Positions 41,874 to 50,772 are shown, counted from the stretch's first letter. The stretch: DNA of 52,442 bases from Dehalococcoidia bacterium (GCA_022822855.1 JAJDYG010000034.1:1-52442), one strand, 5' to 3'. Notes: generated from the letters alone by a model not told the origin. Program-made: numbers and translations.

Positions 41874-41933
41874 CCTTGCCTCCAGACCATGCGCGCCCAG
41901 GGTGGGCCAACGGACTGGCAGGCAGTCTAGGCA

Positions 41934-42722
41934 TCACTGAGGCTGCTGGCCGAAGAAGTCGAACAGCGGCGGATACTTGTTGATGTCGGCTCCGCCGTTG
42001 AGCTGCACGGTCTGACCGGTCATCAGCGACGAGGCATCAGACGCGAGCCAGAGCGCGAGCTGAGCCACATCCTCGGGCTCGCCGACACGGCCCAGCGGCG
42101 CCTCGTCGGCGAATGCTTCTTCCAAACCGGGAACGTCGCGCAGTCCCTCGGTCAGCGGGGTCCGGATCAATCCCGGTCCGATGCTGTTGACCCGGATGTT
42201 GTGGCGTCCCAGCTCCAGCGCCGAAACCTTGGTCAGCATCGCCACGCCGGCCTTGGCCGAGCAATAGGCTGACAGCCCTTCGGTCGCCTGGATGCTGTTC
42301 AGCGACGCCGTGTTGATGATCGATCCGCCCGATCCCTGCTCGATCAGGTGCTTCGATTCGTGCTTGATGCAGAGGAAGACGCCGGTCAGGCAGACATCGA
42401 TGACGCGCTGAAACTGCGACAGCGGATAGTCCTGAATCGGCGAGAATCCGCCGATACCGGCGTTGTTGAAGGCGACGTCCAACCTGCCGAAGCGGTCAAC
42501 GCAGGACATCACCATGTTGGCGACGTCGTCCTCGTCGGTCACGTCGGCGGTGATCGCCGTGGCCTGCGAGCCGATCCCGCGGGCCGCTTCAGCAGCGCCG
42601 TCGGCGTTGCGGTCGGCGAGCGCGACTTGCGCGCCTTCCTCAGCAAACCGCTTCGCCGCGGCCAAACCGATTCCCGAAGCGGCGCCCGTGATCAGTGCCG
42701 CCTTGCCGTCCAGTAGTCCCAT
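41934..42722 (-). CDS. SDR oxidoreductase (classical type), pair member 1
   Basis: A 262-residue classical SDR. It has TGAASGIG at 12-19, Asp37 (ALADRN), NNAG at 86-89, Ser140, Tyr153 and Lys157 (AYCSAKAG), and the C-terminal TGQTVQLNGGADINKYPP. It is a different subgroup from the three copies at 39100-41873 and is paired with the gene at 42850. Many such proteins are 3-oxoacyl or secondary-alcohol dehydrogenases; the exact substrate is unknown. The next gene upstream on this strand is its paralogue, with a large inverted repeat between. Confidence 0.9.
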   Translation of the reverse strand: MGLLDGKAALITGAASGIGLAAAKRFAEEGAQVALADRNADGAAEAARGIGSQATAITADVTDEDDVANMVMSCVDRFGRLDVAFNNAGIGGFSPIQDYPLSQFQRVIDVCLTGVFLCIKHESKHLIEQGSGGSIINTASLNSIQATEGLSAYCSAKAGVAMLTKVSALELGRHNIRVNSIGPGLIRTPLTEGLRDVPGLEEAFADEAPLGRVGEPEDVAQLALWLASDASSLMTGQTVQLNGGADINKYPPLFDFFGQQPQ

Positions 42723-42757
42723 GATTCGCTCCTCTATCCAAGCACTCGTCCGTCATT

Positions 42758-42834
42758 CCCGCGCTTGCCGCGGGTATCTCTCAGTGTCGACGCCCAGTCT
42801 CGGATAGCGAGATACCGGCGGCAAGCGCAAGCGG
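42758..42834. repeat. Large inverted repeat (family C) between two SDR paralogues
   Basis: CCCGCGCTTGCCGCGGGTATCTC (left arm, shortened in description) pairs with GAGATACCGGCGGCAAGCGC plus AAGCGGG across a loop of about 28 bases; about 20 positions pair. It differs from families A and B, but the flanking CGTCATTCC resembles the CGTCATxCC ends of repeats known in other bacteria. Confidence 0.7.
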
Positions 42835-42849
42835 GTCACGCATGGCCAG

Positions 42850-43653
42850 TCAGTCGCTACGCGGTGGTCTCAAGGATGCTTCCAGCAGATTGAAGCCCGG
42901 CGGCAGTTCGTTGACCGTGATTCCACCGTCCACGTAGAAGAGCTGGCCCGAGACCCACGGACTCGCGTCGCTGCCCAGGTAGAGCGCCATCTGTGCGATG
43001 TCGCTCGGCTCGCCGAGTCGGCCGAGCGGGGTCGCGCCGATCATCGCTTCGTCGAACCCGTCCACGTCTCGGGCGCGTTCGGTCAGCGGCGTCCTCGTGT
43101 GGCCCGGCCCGATCGCGTTGACGCGGATGCCGTACTCACCGAGCTCCAACGCCGACACCTTGGTCAACATCGCCACGCCAGCCTTCGCCGAGCAGTAGGC
43201 GCTGAGCCCCTTCGTTGCCTGTGTCGCGTTGATGCTGGCCGTATTGATCAGCGATCCGCCTTCGCCTTGCTCAATGAGCCGTTTCGATTGGTGCTTGAGG
43301 CAGAGGAACACACCGGTTAGGCAGACATCGATGACGTGCTGGAAGTGCCCCAGTTCTTGCTCGTGGATCGCAGCGGTGCCGGCGATTCCGGCGTTGTTGA
43401 AGCCGATGTCGAGCCGGCCAAAACGGTCGACGCAGCCCGCGACCATCGCGGCAACATCGTCCTCGTTGGTCACGTCACCGCTGATCGCAAGGGCGCTGCT
43501 GCCAATCTCACGCGCGGTCTCGTTGACGAGGTCGGCATTGCGGTCGAACATCGCGACCTGCGCACCCTCATTGGCAAAGAGCTGCGAGGTCGCCAGCCCA
43601 ATCCCCGACGCTGCGCCTGTAATCAGGGCAACCTTGCCGTCGAGTGCTCCCAT
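42850..43653 (-). CDS. SDR oxidoreductase (classical type), pair member 2
   Basis: A 267-residue paralogue of the gene at 41934. It has TGAASGIG at 12-19, FNNAG at 85-89, Ser140, Tyr153 and Lys157, and shares the CLTGVFLCLKHQSK and SAYCSAKAGVAMLTK blocks with it. At position 37 it has Asp within AMFDRNA. The end (FYVDGGITVNELPPGFNLLEA) differs, so substrates may differ. A TCTTCCTCCTGG region on the plus strand gives the AGGAGG ribosome site. It is divergent from the membrane-protein gene at 43760. Confidence 0.9.
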   Translation of the reverse strand: MGALDGKVALITGAASGIGLATSQLFANEGAQVAMFDRNADLVNETAREIGSSALAISGDVTNEDDVAAMVAGCVDRFGRLDIGFNNAGIAGTAAIHEQELGHFQHVIDVCLTGVFLCLKHQSKRLIEQGEGGSLINTASINATQATKGLSAYCSAKAGVAMLTKVSALELGEYGIRVNAIGPGHTRTPLTERARDVDGFDEAMIGATPLGRLGEPSDIAQMALYLGSDASPWVSGQLFYVDGGITVNELPPGFNLLEASLRPPRSD

Positions 43654-43759
43654 ACTCTTCCTCCTGGTCTGTGTTCTGCGTTGCCCGCAACGTACGACAT
43701 GGACGAGTTCAAAGTCCTACGTTCCGACCAATGGAGCCAGTTCCCGAGAGGAAACAGCG

Positions 43760-44557
43760 ATGCCGCATCACGAACAAATGATGAATGCGCTGAACGACCC
43801 CGTTGGAGCGCTGCGTGCCATCTGGGACGACACCGGTTGGCGATTCGTCATCCTGACCTCGGGGTTGATCTTCCTGTTGGAGACGATCGGGGACCTTGCG
43901 GATGTCGATCAGCAGTCGATCTGGTGGGGCGCAGAGATCCTGACTGCCGTGGTCGTCGGCCGAGTGCTGACGATGCGCCCGCTGCGCAGCAAGCTGAGCG
44001 ACGTCGAGAACATGACGGTCGCTCTGAGCGTGCTGGGACTAATCATCTGCGAGTACATCCTGTCCTACTCGACCGTCGGGGGGAGCTTCGCCGCCGAACC
44101 GATCTTCTGGCCGTTCTCGCTGATGTTGATCCTGACCGTCGTCGGGGCTCGTCTCCTGGCTCCGTACGCCACTCGGCCACTGGTGGTCTGGGTGCTGGTC
44201 TTCTCATTCCTTCAATTCTGGATGAACCTGGCCTTCTGGCAGGCCGACGTGACGATGCCGTCGCCCGCCTGGACCTGGGCTGGAGCGATGGCGGTCTTCG
44301 CCTTCGTCGCCCGCTGGATCGCGGGCAAGGGCATCGACGGTCCGATCTTGAGCCCGCTCAACGTCGCGCTCGTCCTGTTCGTGTTCCTCGATTGGTGGCT
44401 CGAGTTCGGCCTCGACGAGAGCGGGGTCGGCGTCGACTGGCTCGGTGAGGACCTGTACTGGCCCTGGATCCTGGTCAACAGCGGGCTAGCCGTGACGGTG
44501 GCCTACCTCGCCCCGCACATCACCAGCCTCTTCGCTCAAGACTCGGACGAGGACTGA
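43760..44557 (+). CDS. Multi-pass membrane protein, unknown
   Basis: I do not recognise this 265-residue protein. It has about seven hydrophobic helices (for example FVILTSGLIFLLETIG, MTVALSVLGLIICEYIL, PLVVWVLVFSFLQFWM, AWTWAGAMAVFAFVARW, LNVALVLFVFLDWWL, WILVNSGLAVTVAYLA) and many tryptophans. No transporter or enzyme motif is visible. The ATG at 43760 follows GAGAGGAAAC. The reading frame is open far upstream, but that part is antisense to the SDR gene and looks like a shadow. Confidence 0.75.
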   Translation: MPHHEQMMNALNDPVGALRAIWDDTGWRFVILTSGLIFLLETIGDLADVDQQSIWWGAEILTAVVVGRVLTMRPLRSKLSDVENMTVALSVLGLIICEYILSYSTVGGSFAAEPIFWPFSLMLILTVVGARLLAPYATRPLVVWVLVFSFLQFWMNLAFWQADVTMPSPAWTWAGAMAVFAFVARWIAGKGIDGPILSPLNVALVLFVFLDWWLEFGLDESGVGVDWLGEDLYWPWILVNSGLAVTVAYLAPHITSLFAQDSDED

Positions 44558-44610
44558 AACCACTAGCATCTCGGCAAAGCGAACTCAGTTCCCAGTCCAC
44601 GGAGCCGACC

Positions 44611-45822
44611 ATGGTTAGCGCAAATCCGACCGTTCACGAGAACCCGATGCTCAACGCGATCCAGGGGATCAGCGTCATCGACTGCGACTCCCACGTCACC
44701 GAACCGCCCGACATGTGGACCTCGCGAGCGCCGGCCGGCATGCGCGACCGGATGCCGCAACTGCGCAAGGTCGACGACGAACACATCTGGTTCGTCGACG
44801 GTGACGTGCCGCTGGGTCCTGTGGGGCTGTCCGTGGTTGAGAGCGGCGGCGACAAGGTGCTCGGTATCCTCGGCGTCCACGATTTCGACCGTCTCGACGC
44901 CGCTGCTTACGAGGTGCCCGCGCGGATGGAACTGATGGAGCGGCTCGGACTCTACGCACAGATCGTGTATCCGAACATCTCCGGTTTCGCCTCGGCGCGC
45001 TTCCTCGACGTTGAAGATCCCGAACTACGCAACGCCTGCGTCTACATCTACAACGATGCGATGGGGGAATGGCAGTCGGAGTCGGGAGGCCGCCTGTTCC
45101 CACAGGCGCTGCTGCCATTCTGGGATCTCGACGCCACCCTGGCCGAGATGCGCCGCACGGTCGAGCAGTACGGCACCCGAGGATTCACGATCTGCGACAC
45201 GCCCGAGAAGTTCGATCTGCCCGACTACGGCACTTCGCACTGGGACCCGTTCTTCGAGCTCGCCCAGGACCTCGACGTGGTGCTCAATTTCCACATCGGT
45301 TCTGGCGGCGCCAAGGGCGCGCCCTCGCCCTTCGTCTCGTCGCCCTGGGAGTCGATGGGCCCCGAGCGCAAGATGGCGATCGGGGCGGCCAATATCTACA
45401 TCGACAACGCTCGCATGATCTCCAACCTGCTCTACAGCGACGTGCTCGAGCGGTTCCCACGGCTCAAGTTCGTTTCAGTCGAAAGTGGGATCGGCTGGAT
45501 CCCCTTCCTACTCGAAGCTTGCGAATACCAATGGGATGAGATGGTTCCGACCGAAGTCAAGCACCACGAGTTGCGTCCGACGGAGAAGTTCCGCCGCAAC
45601 ATCTGGGCCTGCTTCTGGTTCGAGGACTTTGGCCCCCGCAAGGTGATCGAGCAGATCGGAGTGAAGAACGTCCTCTTCGAGACCGACTTCCCCCACCCAA
45701 CCTGTCTCTATCCCCGCAGCCAGGAGCACATCGCCAACGTCCTCGGAGACCTCGATCCCGACATCCGCACCGCCGTCCTGCAGACGAACGCGTCGGACCT
45801 GTATCGGATTCCGACCGGCTGA
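44611..45822 (+). CDS. Amidohydrolase family 2 metal-dependent hydrolase
   Basis: A 403-residue TIM-barrel protein of the amidohydrolase-2 group, which includes ACMS decarboxylase-like and other C-C hydrolases. VIDCDSHVTEPPDMW carries a DxH-type metal motif, VVLNFHIGSGG the central histidine, and LFETDFPHPTCLYP the aspartate close to the end. These proteins often act in degradation of aromatic compounds. The ATG at 44611 follows CGGAGCC. The convergent URO-D gene starts 14 bases beyond the stop, with no visible terminator hairpin. Confidence 0.85.
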   Translation: MVSANPTVHENPMLNAIQGISVIDCDSHVTEPPDMWTSRAPAGMRDRMPQLRKVDDEHIWFVDGDVPLGPVGLSVVESGGDKVLGILGVHDFDRLDAAAYEVPARMELMERLGLYAQIVYPNISGFASARFLDVEDPELRNACVYIYNDAMGEWQSESGGRLFPQALLPFWDLDATLAEMRRTVEQYGTRGFTICDTPEKFDLPDYGTSHWDPFFELAQDLDVVLNFHIGSGGAKGAPSPFVSSPWESMGPERKMAIGAANIYIDNARMISNLLYSDVLERFPRLKFVSVESGIGWIPFLLEACEYQWDEMVPTEVKHHELRPTEKFRRNIWACFWFEDFGPRKVIEQIGVKNVLFETDFPHPTCLYPRSQEHIANVLGDLDPDIRTAVLQTNASDLYRIPTG

Positions 45823-45835
45823 CGGCCGGTCTGGG

Positions 45836-46825
45836 TCAGTTCCCTCGAGCGCCCGAGGCCACGGCCGCGCGGTTCTCGTGAGACGTGTGCGGCGGGATCG
45901 AGCAACCGCCGGTGACGAACACTCTCGTGTTCCCAACGCTTGCCGCCTCCGACGCCTGGACTCTGATCTGGTCGGCGCCAAGGTCTCCCAAACCCGATCG
46001 GCTGACGCCGCCCATCACCGCTTTGTCGGTCTCCGACCAGACATCGGCGAGGCTGGCGTTGGTCTCGTCGCGGTCGTCCCAGTTGAAGGCGTGGACGGGG
46101 TAGTCGAGCACGTCGGCCAGCATGTTGTTCGTATGGCAAACGTGGAGAATATTGAACTCGGCGTCGCGAATGGCGTCCAGCACCTGCAAGTCGTAGGGAC
46201 GGCCGAACTCGAGGTAGAAATCTGGCGTCGAGTTGGCGTGGCTGGCCCATTGCAGCGGCGCGTAGAACACTCCTGAGGCGCCGACGTTCATGTTGGCGCG
46301 GCTGTAGTTGATGATTGTCTCGGTCACGCGGGCGATCGCCGAATGGACTGCCGCCGGCGCCTCGCGAGCGGCCTGTTTGAACGCCCGCGGGTGACCGAAC
46401 ATCAGGCCCACCGTGGCCATCGGCGAGAACACGGTTTGCACCACGTCGACTTCGCCCCTGGTGCGCTCAACGACCAGGCGGGTCGACTCGATGTGCTCGC
46501 CGAACACGCCGCGCTCGGCGTGGACCGAGACAACGTCATGTAGCTCCTCGAGCTCGTTCAGCGCCGAGCTGACCATTGTCGGATTCGATTGGTCGGAGGG
46601 CGGCGAATAGACCGCGCCCCAGGCTTCAGGGAACATCGACCAGCGTGGATTGATCTTGATGAAGTCCCAGTCGTAGGCCTCGTACTGTTCGCAGGTCGCG
46701 CCGACGAGTTCGTCGTTGCTCCACTCGCGCAGAAAGTCGTGGCCCCAGAGAGACGCAGGCGCCCGGTCGACCGGCTCGCCCGATATCGCGGCGCGCACGC
46801 GTTCGCGCTTGGTCATGTCGGTCAT
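45836..46825 (-). CDS. Uroporphyrinogen decarboxylase (URO-D) family protein
   Basis: A 329-residue protein of the URO-D superfamily. It starts MTDMTKRERVRAAISGEPVDRAP and has the WDFIKINPRW, NYSRANMNVGASG and LHVCHTNN patterns. The paired arginines that bind the substrate carboxylates in true HemE are not clear, so a methylcobamide:CoM methyltransferase-like or other role is as likely. Its start overlaps the stop of the cyclase-fusion gene by four bases, so the two are translated together. No heme or cobalamin genes are nearby. ATG 46816 is an alternative start three codons inside. Confidence 0.8.
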   Translation of the reverse strand: MTDMTKRERVRAAISGEPVDRAPASLWGHDFLREWSNDELVGATCEQYEAYDWDFIKINPRWSMFPEAWGAVYSPPSDQSNPTMVSSALNELEELHDVVSVHAERGVFGEHIESTRLVVERTRGEVDVVQTVFSPMATVGLMFGHPRAFKQAAREAPAAVHSAIARVTETIINYSRANMNVGASGVFYAPLQWASHANSTPDFYLEFGRPYDLQVLDAIRDAEFNILHVCHTNNMLADVLDYPVHAFNWDDRDETNASLADVWSETDKAVMGGVSRSGLGDLGADQIRVQASEAASVGNTRVFVTGGCSIPPHTSHENRAAVASGARGN

Positions 46826-48246
46826 TGGCTTGTCCCCCCCAGGATTGTGCTGCCGCCAGAGGCGCTCTGCCAGTCGACGCTGAATATCTGGACCGATTCG
46901 CGGAAGCCGCGAAGCTGATGCGTTCCCCGATCCTCAAACTGATACCGGCGACCCTGCAACAGTCCGCGAACGAGGTCGGAGACCAGGATCTCGCCGCCCT
47001 GCGCCATCGACATGATTCGAGCCGCCTGATTGACCGTGGTGCCGTACAGGTCATCCGACTCGGCGATCGGCTCCCCGGCGCTCAGCCCGATCCGGACATA
47101 GACATCGCTGTAGCGCTCGTGGTTGGCCAGTTGACTCTGGATCTGCACCGCGGCCTCAACGCCCGCCGATGCTGCGCCGAACCAGGCTAGTACGCCATCG
47201 CCCATCGTCTTCACCTGAACGCCCTGATGGTCTCGAATCGCGGTCAGCGTGAGCTGATCGATCTCGCGGGTAATGGTTCGAGCCTCGTCATCACCGAGTC
47301 GATCGACCATCGAGGTTGATCCCTCGATATCGGTGAACAGCACGGTCCTGGTCGCCTGGCCGGCTGTCTGCGACCGTTGATCGATCCCAATGAACTCCTC
47401 CATCGCCTCGGCCAGTTGGTTGATGGTCAGGGCGCCGTTGACCAAGACTGATGTGTCATCGCGTCCGACCAGGAGACGCGCGCCGCGGATGCGGCGGGCC
47501 CAGTCGCGTCCGAACGAGGCATTCGAATCTTCAAAGCCGTCACCCTCCGGCGGGATCGAGATCAGCGTGGGGACGTCAACGCTTCGCAGTTCCTCACGCA
47601 GGTTGAGGCTGCGCATCTCTGGCACCAGACCAAAGAGCCGATTCATCGAGGGGTAGTGATGCATCAATTCGGAGAGACTTCGCAATGTGGCTTCGTCGGC
47701 GGTCGGCGCGATGATGGTCAGCAGCGCTCGTCTGGCGGATTCCTCGTGATACTGCCAGCCGAGTCGCAGCAGATTGCCGATCGTGCCGTCCATGAGCTGG
47801 TTGTACTCGCCTTGAGGAGAACCAGCGGGTTCACTGGTCAAGGTCTGCCCACCGACCATTGGAATCGGCAGGTGCAAGACCATGTGGGTGTAGCGTTCCG
47901 GCTCGTTGAGCATGGCGATCACGGCTGCCGGCGTGCCGATGTAGTAGCCCATCAGGGCGACGCGCGGCTCACCCAGCTCATTGACGACGGCGGCGAGGTC
48001 GAGTGCCTCGTCGTGAAAGGAACCAAACACGCCGTCACGCTCGGACAATCCACAACCGCGTGGGTCGAAACGGATCACCCGAAACGACTGGGACAACCGG
48101 TCCCAGAGGCCGCCGGGCTCCCAGCCCACATTGAGCGGCAGCATTGGCCCGGTTGAGACGATGAGCGGCTTGCCGACCCCACGCTCAACCCAGGCGATGG
48201 CGACATCGTCGTCGGTGACCGTGTACTGGACCGAGGGCGTACTCAT
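46822..48246 (-). CDS. Alpha/beta-hydrolase-like domain fused to a class III nucleotidyl cyclase
   Basis: A 474-residue fusion. Residues 1-285 follow the alpha/beta-hydrolase fold, but the nucleophile elbow is GYYIG at 100-104, with Tyr102 where Ser should be. No catalytic histidine is clear, so this half is probably a dead, sensing domain. Residues about 298-474 are a class III cyclase with a full active site: Asp306 and Asp350 for metals (FTDIEGST, KTMGDG), Lys346 for adenine, Asn406 and Arg410 (VNQAARI). It therefore likely makes cAMP. It is coupled to the URO-D gene downstream. Fusions of this shape occur in Actinobacteria and Chloroflexota; the signal sensed is unknown. Confidence 0.85.
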   Translation of the reverse strand: MSTPSVQYTVTDDDVAIAWVERGVGKPLIVSTGPMLPLNVGWEPGGLWDRLSQSFRVIRFDPRGCGLSERDGVFGSFHDEALDLAAVVNELGEPRVALMGYYIGTPAAVIAMLNEPERYTHMVLHLPIPMVGGQTLTSEPAGSPQGEYNQLMDGTIGNLLRLGWQYHEESARRALLTIIAPTADEATLRSLSELMHHYPSMNRLFGLVPEMRSLNLREELRSVDVPTLISIPPEGDGFEDSNASFGRDWARRIRGARLLVGRDDTSVLVNGALTINQLAEAMEEFIGIDQRSQTAGQATRTVLFTDIEGSTSMVDRLGDDEARTITREIDQLTLTAIRDHQGVQVKTMGDGVLAWFGAASAGVEAAVQIQSQLANHERYSDVYVRIGLSAGEPIAESDDLYGTTVNQAARIMSMAQGGEILVSDLVRGLLQGRRYQFEDRGTHQLRGFRESVQIFSVDWQSASGGSTILGGTSQ

Positions 48247-48267
48247 GCTGGAGCCTTACTCGTTCGC

Positions 48268-49017
48268 TCAGATCCCCTGGGTCATTCCGCCGTCGATGAT
48301 GAACTCAACGCCGTTCATGTACTCGGAGTCGTCCGATGCGAGGAACAGCGCCAGGCGAGCCACTTCCACGGCTTCAGCGATCCGTCCGTACGGAATCCGT
48401 CGCACCAGTTGATCGGTGAGGCCCTGTTCGATCGCCGGAAGCTGGTGCAACATCGGAGTCTCGATCAGCCCCGGATGGATCGAGTTAACGCGGACGCCGG
48501 AAGGCGCAAACTCGCTCATCGCGACCTTGGTCATACCGCGCACCGCCCACTTCGACGCCGAGTAGGCCAGCGAACCGGCGCCGCCGCGCATCCCCGCAAT
48601 CGACGAGATATTGATGATCGACCCGGAGCCCGCCTCGCACATAACCGGCCCTACATGTTTCAGGCCAAGGAAGACGCCAACCTGGTTGATCTCGATGACT
48701 TGCTTGTACTCCTCAACCGACAGGTCGGCAATCGGCCTGGACTTGAAGATGCCCGCGTTGTTGATCAGGGCGTCGATCTTGCCGTAGTCCTCGAGCACAT
48801 CCTGCACCACCGCAGCCCACTCGTCTTCATTGGTCACGTCGTGATGCAGGTAACGGATGCTGTCACTGTCCGAGGCTGTTGCCTCGCCGTCCGAGTCCAG
48901 CACATCTGTGATCACCACCGTCGCGCCCTCGTCGGCGAACAGTTTCGCTTCAGCCGCGCCCTGACCGCGCGCGCCGCCGGTGATCAGTGCGGTCTTGCCC
49001 TCAAGTCGTCCAGCCAT
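48268..49017 (-). CDS. SDR oxidoreductase (3-oxoacyl-type)
   Basis: A 249-residue classical SDR. It has TGGARGQG at 13-20, Asp38 (VITDVL), NNAG at 86-89, Ser139, Tyr152 and Lys156 (AYSASKW). The C-terminal DSEYMNGVEFIIDGGMTQ is the usual end of the fold. It is not one of the paired copies at 39-43.7 kb, sharing only the fold with them. It starts 21 bp upstream of nothing else on this strand; the cyclase gene follows after a 21-bp gap, so they may share a transcript. The substrate is unknown. Confidence 0.9.
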   Translation of the reverse strand: MAGRLEGKTALITGGARGQGAAEAKLFADEGATVVITDVLDSDGEATASDSDSIRYLHHDVTNEDEWAAVVQDVLEDYGKIDALINNAGIFKSRPIADLSVEEYKQVIEINQVGVFLGLKHVGPVMCEAGSGSIINISSIAGMRGGAGSLAYSASKWAVRGMTKVAMSEFAPSGVRVNSIHPGLIETPMLHQLPAIEQGLTDQLVRRIPYGRIAEAVEVARLALFLASDDSEYMNGVEFIIDGGMTQGI

Positions 49018-49073
49018 GAATCCACGCCTCTCCGCAATCCGTTGGAGCCATAGGGTAGAGCTTCGAGATTCTT

Positions 49074-49118
49074 CCCTCCCCCCGCGAAGAGGGGGGTGTC
49101 ACGTAGTCACGGAGGGGC
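49074..49118. repeat. Family A hairpin repeat
   Basis: CCCTCCCCCCGCGAAGAGGGGGG, followed by TGTCACGTAGTCACGGAGGGGCGG. This copy has an altered loop, CGCGAAGA. It lies in the gap 49018-49204. Confidence 0.7.
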
Positions 49119-49136
49119 GGCTTCCTCCCGTCCCCA

Positions 49137-49157
49137 GTCCCCGATTCACTCGGGGAC
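49137..49157. repeat. Family B palindrome
   Basis: GTCCCCGA-ttcac-TCGGGGAC, a perfect 8-bp stem, 19 bp after a family A hairpin. The 49018-49204 gap otherwise contains only C-rich sequence. Confidence 0.75.
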
Positions 49158-49204
49158 CAGCCCCCTGCCCCGCCTGCCCCTGTTCAGGCGAGCGGCGGAA
49201 GGGC

Positions 49205-49633
49205 CTATTCGGGAGGAAGCATCACGTAGGTGCCGTTTCCGTGGCCGATGTGCCGGTCGCGCTCGTCGTACAGATCGACCGAGCAGTGGCTCAGCGTCCG
49301 ACCGCGGCGGATCACCTCGGCCCGGGCGCGGATCACATCGCCGTCCAGACCGCGCAACCAACGAAACTCCGACTGAGCCGTGATCACCCGCTCGCCCTCT
49401 CCCTGGATCGTCCCCAGGGCGCCACCCATCGCCGAGTCGGCGACCAGCAACCACACGCCGCCGTGGACGATGCCGTAGAGGTTGTGCGTCTTCGGCGACG
49501 CCTGAAGCGTGATTTCGCACCAACCATCTCCGGCATCGCTGAATCGATAGCCCAGCTCCTGGAACAGCGGGACCGCCTCCATGTCGCGCAGGGGCGGGTA
49601 GCGCTTGAAAATCGTCTCGGAATCCAGCGGCAT
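49205..49633 (-). CDS. PaaI-type hotdog thioesterase
   Basis: A 142-residue hotdog-fold protein. It has the HGGVW motif at NLYGIVHGGVWLLVADSAMGGA, the helix-strand pattern of PaaI thioesterases and the ending VMLPPE. These enzymes hydrolyse acyl-CoA, often of aromatic acids. Its ATG at 49633 is 15 bases downstream of the DinB-like gene's stop, so they may form an operon. No stronger substrate clue is available. Confidence 0.88.
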   Translation of the reverse strand: MPLDSETIFKRYPPLRDMEAVPLFQELGYRFSDAGDGWCEITLQASPKTHNLYGIVHGGVWLLVADSAMGGALGTIQGEGERVITAQSEFRWLRGLDGDVIRARAEVIRRGRTLSHCSVDLYDERDRHIGHGNGTYVMLPPE

Positions 49634-49648
49634 GGCAGTAGCGGCCGA

Positions 49649-50125
49649 TCAGTCGCGCCGCATCTCGGCGGCGTGTTCGCTGATGTGGTCGCTGGTGAAG
49701 CCGAACGCGCCGCCGACCGTCGTCAGCTCGCCCAGCACCACGCCGCCGTTACCCCACTCGTCGTCGCCAATATCGTCGACCAGCCCGAGCATCTTGCTGT
49801 GGCCCGCGTCGTAAAAGGCCAACAAGGACTCTGGTGTCGCGCTCCGCGAACGGATCCGGACCATCCACAGGCTGGCGAAGTTGATCACGGCCATCAGCGG
49901 TCCGGGCGGGTCCATGCCCTTGTTCTTGCGTAGTCGAGAGATCGATTGGCCGCCAGCTCCGACGCCGAACGCCATGTGCCAGCACAGCTGGCGGTTGGTC
50001 CAGCCCGCATTCTTGCTGTCGCGGTTCCATTCGTCTTCACTGAGCCCAAGGACCAGTTCTCGATAGTCAGTGCGCGCTTGCTCTAGTGCGGCGCGCGCCT
50101 CTTCGGCGTTCGTGATCTCTGACAT
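49649..50125 (-). CDS. DinB-like protein, tandem copy 1
   Basis: A 158-residue helical-bundle protein of the DinB/maleylpyruvate-isomerase N-terminal superfamily type. It contains YRELVLGLSEDEWNRDSKN with AGWTNRQLCWHMAFG, and SDHISEHAAEMRR, the pattern of histidines that bind a metal in this fold. It is a tandem paralogue of the gene at 50281 (shared GWTNxQLCWH, RLRKNKGM, PPGPLMAV). Such proteins act in thiol-dependent transfers in some bacteria; here the role is unknown. Between the two copies lies a composite palindromic repeat. Confidence 0.8.
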   Translation of the reverse strand: MSEITNAEEARAALEQARTDYRELVLGLSEDEWNRDSKNAGWTNRQLCWHMAFGVGAGGQSISRLRKNKGMDPPGPLMAVINFASLWMVRIRSRSATPESLLAFYDAGHSKMLGLVDDIGDDEWGNGGVVLGELTTVGGAFGFTSDHISEHAAEMRRD

Positions 50126-50148
50126 GGTTCAGTCCTGTTCGTTCCCCG

Positions 50149-50217
50149 CTTCCCCCCTCTGGGGGAAAGCTGCCGAAAGCCTGCCCCGTACTTGATGCGG
50201 GGGCTGAAGGGGGGGCG
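50149..50217. repeat. Composite palindromic repeat between the two DinB-like genes
   Basis: CTTCCCCCCTCTGGGGGAAAG, then CTGCCGAAAGCCTG, then CCCCGTA-cttga-TGCGGGGG, then CTGAAGGGGGGGC. It is the same unit as at 891 and 1294, here in the gap 50126-50280. Confidence 0.75.
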
Positions 50218-50280
50218 CCCCCACCGCTGTGCTCGGCGAGTATGCCGTCTCTTGCGGTTTGCCCCCAGCGTGAACGCACC

Positions 50281-50757
50281 CTAGCTGCGCCGCATCTCGG
50301 CCGCGTGGTCATTGATGTGTTCGCGCAGGAAACCGAAAGAGCTGCCAACGGTCATCGGCTCGCCCAGAAAAACAGCGCCGTTGCTCCACTCGTCGTCGGC
50401 GACGGTATCGATCACCCCGCGCGTCATCGCCAGGCGCTCATCGAAGAAGGCCAGCACCGAATCGGGTGTCGAGCCGCGCGACCGGATGCGCACCAACCAC
50501 AGGCTGACAATGTCGAGGACCGCCATCAGAGGTCCGGGCGGCTTCATCCCCTTGTTCTGGCGTAGCCGCGACACCCTCAGGGTGCCGCCGCTCGCGGTCA
50601 ACGCGACGTGCCAGCAGAGCTGGCCGTTCGTCCAACCGGCGTTCTCGCTCTTTCGGTTCCATTCCTCGCTGGACAGTCCCTGCACGAGCTGGCGGAACTC
50701 CTCCCGCGCCTGGTCCAACTCGGCGTGCGCCTCTTCGGCGTTGCTGATCTCCGCCAT
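50281..50757 (-). CDS. DinB-like protein, tandem copy 2
   Basis: A 158-residue paralogue of the gene at 49649. It shares FRQLVQGLSSEEWN, AGWTNGQLCWHVAL, RLRQNKGMKPPGPLMAV and INDHAAEMRRS. Copies differ mostly in the second half (GSTPDSVLAFFDERLAM), so they have diverged. ATG 50757 is preceded by GCAAGGACGAGACG, an AAGGA-type site. The haloalkane dehalogenase gene on the same strand ends 16 bases upstream, so the genes may be co-transcribed. Confidence 0.8.
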   Translation of the reverse strand: MAEISNAEEAHAELDQAREEFRQLVQGLSSEEWNRKSENAGWTNGQLCWHVALTASGGTLRVSRLRQNKGMKPPGPLMAVLDIVSLWLVRIRSRGSTPDSVLAFFDERLAMTRGVIDTVADDEWSNGAVFLGEPMTVGSSFGFLREHINDHAAEMRRS

Positions 50758-50772
50758 CTCGTCTCGTCCTTG

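Noticed and set aside
39977..41930. Long plus-strand frames opposite the SDR genes
   Set aside because: They mirror the catalytic-motif-bearing minus-strand genes and have no domain of their own.
45823..45835. A terminator between the amidohydrolase and URO-D genes
   Set aside because: Only 13 bases separate the convergent genes and no stable stem with a T-run is visible.
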